DNA of 64,000 nucleotides. Source: Phycisphaeraceae bacterium (GTDB taxonomy: Bacteria; Planctomycetota; Phycisphaerae; Phycisphaerales; UBA1924). The stretch covers positions 18,674 through 82,673 of the forward strand of contig JAJTHN010000040.1 in NCBI GenBank assembly GCA_021297895.1, read 5' to 3'. The notes under the pieces are model-generated. The model was not told where the DNA came from and made no database searches. It saw only the letters and a program-made list of their open reading frames with translations. This document shows positions 27,675 to 34,924 of this stretch, in pieces. Position numbers and translations under genes: made by a program. Every line of letters starts with the position of its first letter. The first letter of the stretch is position 1.

Positions 27675-29159
27675 TCAGGCACCGGCGGGTCGGCCCGTGC
27701 CCCCGCCGCCATCGTCGTTCTGCGCATCCTCGAACTCGCCGGCCTCGTACGCACGCTGATCCTCGGCGGAGTGTTCAGTCGCCGGTGCGGCCTCGGCGGC
27801 GGCCTCCGCCTCGGCGATCTCTTCATCGGTCATCCACTTCAGCGGCAACGGCGGCGTCGCGATCATGAAGGGCTTGGCCACCAGCGTGAGTGACCACTGG
27901 ATGAGCCAGATCGCGACGATCGCCGAGAGCACGAACGCCAGGAACAGCGCGGTCTCACCCCGAGGCAGACCAAGAACGTTGCCCAGCGATGATCCGACGG
28001 CGATGCAGAAGTACGGATTGTGGAGTCGCCAGACGATCAGGCGGTCGACGATGACGGTGAAGGCGCCGAAGAAGACGGCGTAGTAGATGATGCCGATCCA
28101 CATGGCCTCGGCCCATCCGTGCCCAATGACCCCGGGACCGAGGTTGCCGTACGCGCGGGTCTGCTCCTGCATGAGGATGCCGATGGCGACCGGCTTATCG
28201 GCCCAGAGCGCGCGGGGGATCGGGTTGACCAGCAGGTAGGCGAGCCCGTGAAGTGGCTTGAGTGCGTTGTCGCTCGGGAAGTGATCGACGAGCCAGCCGG
28301 TGTTGTGGGCGGTGTCCTGCACGAACGTACGGAGAATGTTGTCCTCTCGCAGCGCCTCGCCCTGATCGGCGCTCTGAAGCTGGTTGATGCGATCGGCCAG
28401 CGTGGACTCGCGGACCGTGTACTGGTGCCGGATGGTGTTGTAGATGAACACGAAAACAAGCGCAAAGACCGCCAGCGACCCGAGGATGGCGATTGTCTTG
28501 ATGCGGCTCTCGCGGCGAAGCCAGTAGTAGTACGCCACCCAGCCGGCGATCATGAGCACGCCGAGCGGGAATCGCCGGTCGGACGAGAAAGTCGTGGAGA
28601 GCACCAGTCCTCCGACGACAGCCATGACGGCAATCGCCAGGAACGTCGGGTTCTTCGGATACGCCACGGCCAGCAGCACACACAGCCCCGCGACGAAGCA
28701 GATGAACGACGGGCGCAACTGAAAGAGCAGCGACTCCCAGAACCCAAGGTCTTCGATACCCAGCACCTGAATGACGCCGAGAAGCCCGCCGTACACGGCG
28801 ATGGAGATGAAGACCCCCGAACTGGTCGCGGGGCTCTCGATCTTCGGGACGATCTTGTCGACCCAACGCCAGTTTCTGGCGAGCCTGCCGCCGATGAAGA
28901 AGAAGATCATGAAGATGATCAATCCCGCGGAGACCACGCGCCACGCGCCGTCGGTCACGCCGAGGCGAGCGAACTCGGGTGCCAGGCGGTCCTGAAGGAT
29001 CGGGATCAGGATCATCGGGACGGCGTAAAACGTCATCATCCCGAGCAAGAACATGTTGTAGTAGCCGAAGATCTCGTGGCGGCGGGAGAGGTAGCCGTGC
29101 GCAACCGCGACGATGATCATCAGCAGAGCCAGGCCGCCTGAGAACGTGATCGTTTCCAT
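27675..29159 (-). CDS. Wzy-like polysaccharide polymerase, polytopic membrane protein
   Basis: A 494-residue inner-membrane protein with about eleven to twelve hydrophobic helices. A large extracytoplasmic loop in the middle contains RHQYTVRESTLADRIN and HFPSDNALKPLHGLAYLLVNPIPRALWADKP; the NPIPRxLWxDKP segment is characteristic of O-antigen or exopolysaccharide repeat-unit polymerases. The C-terminus is a soluble Glu/Ala-rich tail of about 60 residues ending in GGGGTGRPAGA. It would join lipid-linked oligosaccharide units outside the membrane. No flippase or glycosyltransferase cluster adjoins it, except a lone glycosyltransferase at 31.3 kb on the other strand. Confidence 0.75.
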   Translation of the reverse strand: METITFSGGLALLMIIVAVAHGYLSRRHEIFGYYNMFLLGMMTFYAVPMILIPILQDRLAPEFARLGVTDGAWRVVSAGLIIFMIFFFIGGRLARNWRWVDKIVPKIESPATSSGVFISIAVYGGLLGVIQVLGIEDLGFWESLLFQLRPSFICFVAGLCVLLAVAYPKNPTFLAIAVMAVVGGLVLSTTFSSDRRFPLGVLMIAGWVAYYYWLRRESRIKTIAILGSLAVFALVFVFIYNTIRHQYTVRESTLADRINQLQSADQGEALREDNILRTFVQDTAHNTGWLVDHFPSDNALKPLHGLAYLLVNPIPRALWADKPVAIGILMQEQTRAYGNLGPGVIGHGWAEAMWIGIIYYAVFFGAFTVIVDRLIVWRLHNPYFCIAVGSSLGNVLGLPRGETALFLAFVLSAIVAIWLIQWSLTLVAKPFMIATPPLPLKWMTDEEIAEAEAAAEAAPATEHSAEDQRAYEAGEFEDAQNDDGGGGTGRPAGA

Positions 29160-29457
29160 GTTTGAGCCAGTTCTGGGTTTCCGCTGAAGGTCGCTGCGGC
29201 CGCGAGCGCCGACGGGGCCGGGTGATCGAGGGACAAAGCCACCTGACGGGAATCGGCACCGGCAGTCCCGGTGTGCACCGATCCAGCAGGAGCATCGGCT
29301 CCAAAGGTATCGATCATTTTACGCCCGCAGTTGTCCGGTTGATCCCGAGGGATCGGTGCTTTGGCCCTGCAACCCGACCAAACGGCACGGTGGCGGGGTC
29401 CCGTGCGCGTCTGACCGCGCCGCTGACGATGTTGCGCCGCGGGGCGCTGGGTTTCGG

Positions 29458-29471
29458 ACGGCCGCGGCCGT
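29458..29471. promoter_or_regulatory. 14-base perfect palindrome upstream of gvpA
   Basis: ACGGCCGCGGCCGT is self-complementary over its full length and lies 240 bases upstream of gvpA and 298 bases upstream of the leftward Wzy-like start. In GC-rich DNA such palindromes occur by chance, so a protein-binding role is only possible. Confidence 0.25.
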
Positions 29472-29622
29472 TGGGAGACCTCGAGCGATCCCCTACGCAG
29501 ATGGATGCGTGAGCCCGAGGCACGGCGAAGGACCGGTGGTAGCGTCTATGCCGATCAATCGGGGTCGTGAGCGGCGACAATCCGGCAAGAGCGAGGACTT
29601 GGTCTTCGATGCTGATGAACAT

Positions 29623-29677
29623 CGCGGGGTGTGTCCCGCGGAATCGCCCGCGTGATACGACGGATCTTGTTGATCCG
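29623..29677 (+). promoter_or_regulatory. two hairpins in the gvpA leader
   Basis: CGCGGG-N6-CCCGCG (29623-29640) and CGGATC-TTGTT-GATCCG (29661-29677) lie within the 90 bases before the gvpA ATG; the GTTGAT of the second can alternatively pair with ATCAAC at 29691-29696 next to the ribosome site. They could be operator sites or RNA structure controlling translation. Confidence 0.35.
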
Positions 29678-29711
29678 GAGTGTCAAGGAAATCAACGTTG
29701 AAGGCATGATC

Positions 29712-29930
29712 ATGGCAACGGCTCAGAAGTCCACCGATTCGTCCAGCCTGGCTGAGGTCGTCGACCGCATCCTGGACAAGGGCATCGTCATCGATGCCTT
29801 TGCGAAGGTTTCGCTCGTCGGCATCGAGCTGGTCTCCATCGAGGCCCGCGTCGTCGTGGCCTCGGTCGAGACGTTCCTCAAGTACGCCGAGGCCATCGGT
29901 CTGACCGCTTCGGCCGCTCAGCCCTCCTGA
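29712..29930 (+). CDS. gvpA: gas vesicle major structural protein GvpA
   Basis: A 72-residue hydrophobic protein that by family forms the ribs of the gas vesicle wall. The match to GvpA is close throughout: [19 protein letters not shown], then [25 protein letters not shown] and KYAEAIGLT, in the usual helix-strand-strand-helix order. Length and the short Ala/Ser tail are typical of GvpA rather than its relatives GvpJ, GvpM or GvpS, which diverge in the SLVGIE-IEARVV core. ATG 29712 was chosen because GAAGG lies seven bases upstream; an ATG two codons earlier is too close to it. A GvpC-like repeat gene follows 277 bases downstream in the same direction. None of the assembly genes (gvpN, F, G, J, K, L) is in the window, so function depends on genes elsewhere. 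Confidence 0.95.
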   Translation: MATAQKSTDSSSLAEVVDRILDKGIVIDAFAKVSLVGIELVSIEARVVVASVETFLKYAEAIGLTASAAQPS

Positions 29931-30207
29931 GTCGGTTGACGGAGAGGAACACTGACGCCAGCGGGCTGTCCATCGGGCGGCGCGCTGTGCTTTGTGGCTC
30001 GGCGGAACTACGAACCCTCATCGTCGAATCCGCGCCAACGCGCACCGCCTCGGCGGGTGGATTCGAGCCGTGCGAGTCCCAGAACCTTGCGGCGGACGCG
30101 ATCGGGCCCCGCCGGGAGCAAGTCCGCCATCGCGCGGACCGATGCGAGGACTTACCGGTGTGCGCGCGCCGCGGCGCGTGCGGACCGCACCACCAGAGGA
30201 ACGACCC

Positions 30208-31182
30208 ATGACCACCTTCCGCCAGAACGCAGGTCGATCCACGAACCGAACCCCCGCGGGCACACGACCCAGCAAGGTCGAACTCGATGCCGCGGCGTGG
30301 ACGAGTCGGCTCCGCCGACAGGTCGGCGCACTGCTCAACGAGTTCGCGCAGGAGGCGCAGGCCAGCGCCGAGCACGAGGCCGGCACTCGGGCGGAGTTCG
30401 TCGACGGCGTGACGCGCTCGGTCGGCGAGATCAGGGCGGAGGTTTCCGAACTTCTCGAATCGCTCGCCGCGGAACGGCAGCGAACCGGCGCCAATGACGC
30501 CAAGGCCCGTCGGCGCGCCGTCGGCGACATCGTCAAGTGGACCGACAGCCTGCGCGCCAGCGCGAGCAAACTGATGCAGCGCATCGCCAGCGAGCGGGCA
30601 AAGACCGCCCGCGGCGACGCACGCATGCGCCGGAGCTTCCTGGAGGAACTGCAGGAACGCGTGGCGGAACTGCTGGGGAACATCTCGCAGACGCGGGCCG
30701 AACTTGCCGAGCAGGACTCGGAGGTCCGCCGCGAGCAGATCGATCAGATCGCCCAATGGGCGTCGGACCTGCGCGACGCGATGGCGACCATGAGCAACCG
30801 GCTTCGCCAGGAGCGGAGCGAGACGGTGCGTGCCGACGCCCGCGCCCGGCGTGAACACGTCGAAGCGGTCCGCGAGAGTGTGCAGACCATGCTCGCGAAC
30901 TTCAGCGCTGCCCGAAGCGGTGCCGCGCCAATCCGGCGGACACTTGCACCAACCTCCACCCCCGCACGGCCCGCGACGCAGCGCCGGGCTCCCGCCGCCC
31001 CGGCCCCCACTCGCCAAGGCACCAAGTCCTCGGCACAGGCTGCCGCGGCTGCGGACGCGAGCAACCCCGCGATGACGGTCCAGCGCCTGGCGTTCCGCCG
31101 GGAGGGCCTGCCGACCAAGGCAACGCCGACACCGGCGGGACTGGTCACCGGCAAGCGCAAGAGTCGCTCGCGGCAGGGTTAA
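30208..31182 (+). CDS. coiled-coil repeat protein, GvpC-like gas vesicle partner (inferred)
   Basis: A 324-residue soluble, strongly helical protein. Residues about 28-238 are tandem repeats: units at 28-67, 68-107, 108-147, 148-180, 181-220 and a partial one at 221-238, lengths 40, 40, 40, 33, 40, 18. Odd units share W at position 4, (S/D)LR at 7-9, ERxxTxxxDAR and a final RR; even units begin with a (T/E)xxV-type start. The 7-residue length difference is one heptad. GvpC of cyanobacteria is also a helical protein of 33-residue repeats that clamps GvpA ribs. The tail (240-324) is Pro/Ala/Thr-rich and ends in basic KRKSRSRQG. ATG 30208 has AGAGGA seven bases upstream. The GvpC role is inferred from position and architecture, not motif identity. 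Confidence 0.75.
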   Translation: MTTFRQNAGRSTNRTPAGTRPSKVELDAAAWTSRLRRQVGALLNEFAQEAQASAEHEAGTRAEFVDGVTRSVGEIRAEVSELLESLAAERQRTGANDAKARRRAVGDIVKWTDSLRASASKLMQRIASERAKTARGDARMRRSFLEELQERVAELLGNISQTRAELAEQDSEVRREQIDQIAQWASDLRDAMATMSNRLRQERSETVRADARARREHVEAVRESVQTMLANFSAARSGAAPIRRTLAPTSTPARPATQRRAPAAPAPTRQGTKSSAQAAAAADASNPAMTVQRLAFRREGLPTKATPTPAGLVTGKRKSRSRQG

Positions 31183-31247
31183 CGCTGAATCGGGCGGCCG
31201 CCCTGAGGCCGCGATTGCACCTACGGGAACATTGACCCGACTGCGGC

Positions 31248-31264
31248 ACCCCCGACGAGGGGGT
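31248..31264 (+). terminator. short hairpin between the GvpC-like gene and the glycosyltransferase gene
   Basis: ACCCCC-GACGA-GGGGGT is a 6-bp perfect stem 66 bases past the GvpC-like stop and 17 bases before the next ATG. No T-tract follows, so it may be a weak terminator or a structure in the glycosyltransferase leader. Confidence 0.3.
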
Positions 31265-31281
31265 ACTGGTAAACTTCCTCA

Positions 31282-32484
31282 ATGCCGATCCGAGCCGTCA
31301 TTCACCAGCCCTCGCTCCCGAAGTACCGCGTGCCGGTGTTTCGTGAGCTCGCATCGCGGCTGGGGATGGATCTGACGATTTATCACGGCGAGTTGAAGGA
31401 GGTCCCGACGGCCAAGGCTGACGGGTTCCGAGCGGTGCCATTCAAGCGGCTGCCGTGGCCGCTGGGGTCCGAGGCGATCGGCTGGCAGCCGATGCGTCTG
31501 GGATATCTGACGGGGCGTGATGCGGACGTGCTGGTGTTCAACTGGAACATTCGGCACACGTCGCTGGTGCCGTACCTGCTCACCGCCCGACGGTTCGGGG
31601 TGCCGACGGTGCTGTGGGGGCACGGATTCAGCAAGCATGAGCAACCGATCCGAAGGCTGCTGCGGTGGAACGTGGCGCGATTGGCGACGGCGGTGCTGAC
31701 GTACAACCACAGCGTGGCGGACACGCTGGTCGCGTCGGGGCTGCCGCGTGAGCGGGTGTTCACGGCGCTGAACACGATCGACCATCGTCCGATTCTCGCG
31801 CAGCGTGAACGCTGGGCGCAGAAGCCCGAGGAGCTCGAGGCCTTCCGCGTCAAGAACGGCCTGAGGAGCGATGCGCCGCACCTGCTGTTTGTCTCGAGGC
31901 TTGATCCGAACAACCGCGTGGACGTGCTGATCGATGCGGTGGCGCTGCTGCGCGAACGCATGCCGGGGATCCGCGCGACGATCGTCGGTGGCGGCACCGA
32001 CGGTGAGCGCCTTCGCGCTCACGCTGAGAGTCGCGGCGTGCTCGGTTCGGCGGTGCACCTGACCGGACCGATTTACGATGAGGATGTTCTCAGCGCCTGG
32101 TTCCTCAGTGCCGACTTGTTTGTGTACCCGTCGAACATCGGGTTGAGCATCATCCACGCGCTCGGATACGGGCTGCCGGTGGTGGTGGGCGACCGGATCG
32201 ATCTGCACAACCCGGAGATCGAGGCGCTCTTTCCCGGCGACAACGGGGCGTTGTTCAAGCACAACAGTGCCGAGGCACTGGCGGGAACGATCGTGTCGCT
32301 GTGGAGTGACCAGCCCCGTCTTGCGCGGATGCGTGCGTGTGCCGCGGCCAGCGCGCGGGAGTACTTCACGCTCAAGCGAATGGTCGACGGGCTTGACGCG
32401 GTGATTCGCTACGCGGCGCTGCGGCCGATGCTCGATCCGGAGTCGCGGGATCGAACGGGCCTGCTGCCGGCATCACAAGCGTGA
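31282..32484 (+). CDS. glycosyltransferase, GT-B fold, family 4-like
   Basis: A 400-residue GT-B enzyme that would transfer a sugar from a nucleotide donor in the cytoplasm, probably to a lipid-linked or surface glycan. The N-terminal Rossmann domain starts with IHQPSLPKYRVPVFRELASR; the C-terminal donor domain contains LLFVSRLDPNNRVDVLIDAV, GGGTDGERLRAHAES, FLSADLFVYPSNIGLSIIHALGYGLPVVVGD. The GT4 EX7E motif is altered: the first Glu position is occupied by Asn/Gly in SNIGLSIIHAL, although the surrounding pattern is intact. ATG 31282 fits family length. It may work with the Wzy-like polymerase at 27.7 kb, but they are not in one operon. Confidence 0.88.
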   Translation: MPIRAVIHQPSLPKYRVPVFRELASRLGMDLTIYHGELKEVPTAKADGFRAVPFKRLPWPLGSEAIGWQPMRLGYLTGRDADVLVFNWNIRHTSLVPYLLTARRFGVPTVLWGHGFSKHEQPIRRLLRWNVARLATAVLTYNHSVADTLVASGLPRERVFTALNTIDHRPILAQRERWAQKPEELEAFRVKNGLRSDAPHLLFVSRLDPNNRVDVLIDAVALLRERMPGIRATIVGGGTDGERLRAHAESRGVLGSAVHLTGPIYDEDVLSAWFLSADLFVYPSNIGLSIIHALGYGLPVVVGDRIDLHNPEIEALFPGDNGALFKHNSAEALAGTIVSLWSDQPRLARMRACAAASAREYFTLKRMVDGLDAVIRYAALRPMLDPESRDRTGLLPASQA

Positions 32485-32505
32485 GCGATCGCACGGCGCA
32501 CGGCA

Positions 32506-32955
32506 TCACGAAACGCGGATCGACGGCCTGACGATGGCTCGCCTTGGCGGCTGATCGCTGACCAGATAGAACCTGCCGACGGGAATGTCGAAGGCCTGGC
32601 CGTCTTCCCGCGTCATGGTGAAGCAGCCTTCCATGGTGCCCCAAGGCGTGTCGAGCGGGCAGTACGACGAATACTCGAAGCTCTGGCCCGGCTCGAGCAC
32701 CGGCTGCTGTCCCACGACGCCATCGCCCTGCACAACATGGCTGCTGCCCGACGCGTTGACGATCTCCCAGCGTCGCGAGACGAGCTGGACGGTGCGCGGC
32801 GACTCGTTGGTGATCCGTACGCGATAGGTGAAGACGTAGGAGCGGCGCTCGCACTCTCCCTGCTCGGGGACGAAGTTCGGCGCCACGCGCACGCGCACGC
32901 CGTAGGTCAATGTCTCTGACCCTCGTGACGGCTTACTGGTAGCGGTGCGTGTCAT
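32506..32955 (-). CDS. apaG: ApaG-family protein
   Basis: A 149-residue protein of the ApaG fold (fibronectin III-like). Typical segments are YVFTYRVRITNESPRTVQLVSRRWEI, GEGVVGQQP-like GDGVVGQQPVLEPGQSFEYSSYCPLDTPWGTMEGCFTM and FDIPVGRFYL. ApaG mutants in enterobacteria affect Co2+ resistance and Mg2+ efflux, but the biochemical role is unsettled. It is convergent with the glycosyltransferase gene and divergent from the DUF72 gene. The ATG at 32955 gives the family length plus about 20 N-terminal residues. Confidence 0.93.
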   Translation of the reverse strand: MTRTATSKPSRGSETLTYGVRVRVAPNFVPEQGECERRSYVFTYRVRITNESPRTVQLVSRRWEIVNASGSSHVVQGDGVVGQQPVLEPGQSFEYSSYCPLDTPWGTMEGCFTMTREDGQAFDIPVGRFYLVSDQPPRRAIVRPSIRVS

Positions 32956-33159
32956 GGTGCCTCCTTGCGGGACGGGTCCCGCGCCTGGTTCTTCGCTCGC
33001 GAAGCCTCCGACCGGAATCGAACCTGAAGTTGAAAACTCTGCACGGTGCGGCGCACCGATGTGCGCCGAGTTCCCCCACGAAGAAGATTACCCGTTTCGG
33101 CTCGACTTGAACAGAGCCGCGATTAGGGCAAACTCAATTATCATAAACTTTGTCGCGCG

Positions 33160-34377
33160 ATGAGCGATGAAAGCGATGCCGCGGCGTGCGGCTTTCAGGC
33201 ATTTCGGCGTGCTCGAAGAAAGGACCGACCGATCGCGAAGCGACGTCCAGATGATCAGCCGGGGCTCTTCGGTGCGACTGACTCCGTGTCGCACACCGGC
33301 GATGCTGCGGCGGAATCGGCTGTGCCGAGCAGCAGTTCTCGTGCGCAGACCGTTGTTCCCCTTGCTGATGCCCTGCCCGGGCTGGTTCGATTGGGGTGCT
33401 CTTCCTGGAGTTTCCCGGGCTGGAATGGGCTTGTTTACGGAGGCGTATTCCCCGGCGCTGTGCTCTCCCGCCGCGGGCTGCTGGCGTACGCAGCGCATCC
33501 GCTGATGCGGACCGTCGGACTCGATCGGACGTACTACGCCCCGATGTCGGCAGAGGAGTATGGACACTTGGCCGCACAAACCCCCGAGGGTTTCCGCTTC
33601 CTGGTCAAGGCGCACCAGGAACTGCTCCGCCCGCCGGGCTACGGACAGCCGGGTGGTGAGCGTCCGGCCGGAGTCTTCGGCAGAGCTGCGATCGACGTGT
33701 TTCTTGACCCCGGTTATGCGATCGACCGGATTATCGCGCCAACGTGTGCCGGGCTGGGCGCTCGGCTGGGGCCGTTGCTGTTTCAGTTCTCGCCCATGCG
33801 CTTGGCGCGCGCGATGCAGGCGCGGACGATCGAGCAGGGGCTCGGTGTGTTCATGCGCCGGCTTGAGCACTTTCTCTCGCGGCTGCCGGACCTGCATCGC
33901 GTGAGCGCGGCGTGTGTCGATGCGACGTATGCGCTGGAGTTTCGCAATCCGGAGGTGCTCTGCCCGGAGTACCTGACGCTGGTCCGTGGTGTTCGAGCGA
34001 CGGGCGTGCGCATCGAGCACACCTTCAGCATCCACCCGACCATGCCCACGCCGCGCAGGCAGGCGTCGCTGCTGGGCGACCTGATGGGCGATGTCGTGGG
34101 CGGGACGCTGGTGGCGCGCTGGCTGCTGCACGAAGGGCAGGAGTACGAGAATGCCAAGCATCGTTATGAGCCGTTCGATGCGATCGTGGATCGCGATGAC
34201 GCCAGCAGGGAGATGCTCGCGGAGATGGTGTCGCTCGCGGTGATGCACGGAAGGCCGGCGTACGTGATCATCAACAACAAGGCGGAGGGCTCTGCGCCGC
34301 TGAGCGTGGAAAATCTTGCGCGTTCGATCGCGGAGCGGCTCGGTCGCGGCGGTGCGGGACCAGACGCGGGCGGGTGA
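33160..34377 (+). CDS. DUF72 (YecE-like) family protein
   Basis: A 405-residue protein. After a charged 70-residue N-terminal extension, the DUF72 TIM-barrel-like domain begins with VRLGCSSWSFPGWNGLVYGG, followed by RTVGLDRTYYAP, FRFLVKAHQELLRPP, LGPLLFQFSP, YALEFRNPEVL and a C-terminal AYVIINNKAEGSAPLSVENLA. All these match the family pattern. The function is unknown; the barrel resembles metal-dependent nuclease and isomerase folds. The starting ATG at 33160 lies in the gap divergent from apaG. No partner is evident from context. Confidence 0.9.
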   Translation: MSDESDAAACGFQAFRRARRKDRPIAKRRPDDQPGLFGATDSVSHTGDAAAESAVPSSSSRAQTVVPLADALPGLVRLGCSSWSFPGWNGLVYGGVFPGAVLSRRGLLAYAAHPLMRTVGLDRTYYAPMSAEEYGHLAAQTPEGFRFLVKAHQELLRPPGYGQPGGERPAGVFGRAAIDVFLDPGYAIDRIIAPTCAGLGARLGPLLFQFSPMRLARAMQARTIEQGLGVFMRRLEHFLSRLPDLHRVSAACVDATYALEFRNPEVLCPEYLTLVRGVRATGVRIEHTFSIHPTMPTPRRQASLLGDLMGDVVGGTLVARWLLHEGQEYENAKHRYEPFDAIVDRDDASREMLAEMVSLAVMHGRPAYVIINNKAEGSAPLSVENLARSIAERLGRGGAGPDAGG

Positions 34378-34471
34378 TGGTCCGAGAACAGCGGGTCGCT
34401 AAACTGCGGACTCGGTGCGTCCGATACACCTCTTCGCGGCATTCATGAGTTGGCCGCGGGAGGCGATCGCT

Positions 34472-34924
34472 GTGCAGAATCCGCAGGCACCAGGACTGAT
34501 CCGGCAGCACGAGAGGTATCGATGCGAGCACGAAGCGTTCGCGGCGGTGCCTCCCGCTTACGCCGAACAGGTATCGCTCTCGACGCTTGTGAGCGAGACG
34601 CGGAACGGTCTGAGCGGGGCCATGAGCGTCACGATCATCGACTATTCGGCGGGCGGGATCGGCCTCCGCTCGAACGTGTTCATCCCCAAGCGTGCGATGC
34701 TGACGGTGGTGCTTCCCGGTGTGGCGGGTGCGCAGGGTCGCGGCGAAGTGCGGGCGACGGTGCGCGTGCAACGCGTGGCGATGCTGGATCGTTCTCCAAC
34801 CTACTACCTGGGAACATCGCTCGATGAGTCGATCGAGGGTCAGCGCGCCGGGACCGCGTTCATCGAGGCGCTGATGTCACGCGCGGGCAACGTGCTGAGC
34901 ACCAAGGCCGGGGGTGGGGCGTGA
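34472..34924 (+). CDS. PilZ-domain protein (predicted c-di-GMP binding)
   Basis: A 150-residue protein with the PilZ signature: the RxxxR element in IRQHERYRC and the (D/N)xSxxG element in DYSAGGIGLRS about 45 residues later, followed by a beta-barrel-like LTVVLPGVAG...RATVRVQRVAM. Such proteins bind c-di-GMP and often control pili, secretion or motility. I chose GTG 34472, which has GGAGG eight bases upstream, over the in-frame ATG at 34445. Its stop overlaps the start of the GspE/PilB gene (GTGA), so it heads the secretion/pilus operon and probably modulates that ATPase. Confidence 0.88.
   Translation: MQNPQAPGLIRQHERYRCEHEAFAAVPPAYAEQVSLSTLVSETRNGLSGAMSVTIIDYSAGGIGLRSNVFIPKRAMLTVVLPGVAGAQGRGEVRATVRVQRVAMLDRSPTYYLGTSLDESIEGQRAGTAFIEALMSRAGNVLSTKAGGGA

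Larger units (their letters stand above)
29160..29711. other. long intergenic region upstream of gvpA
   Basis: This 552-base space separates the leftward Wzy-like gene from gvpA. Short frames exist but none has a recognisable product or ribosome site. Features seen: a 14-base palindrome at 29458-29471, a GC hairpin at 29623-29640, and an inverted repeat at 29661-29677. It therefore probably contains the regulated promoter of the gas vesicle genes, although I could not assign clear -35/-10 or sigma-54 boxes. Confidence 0.55.

Noticed and set aside
28020..29141. 373-codon rightward frame opposite the Wzy-like gene
   Set aside because: Charged, shadow-type sequence antisense to clear membrane helices.
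33003..33085. tRNA-like T-arm on the minus strand (GGTTCGATTCCGGT) upstream of apaG
   Set aside because: The T-stem does not pair properly, no 5' acceptor partner for CGGAGGC is found at the right distance, and the anticodon stem candidate around TTTTCAA has mismatches. Not a functional tRNA; at most a remnant.
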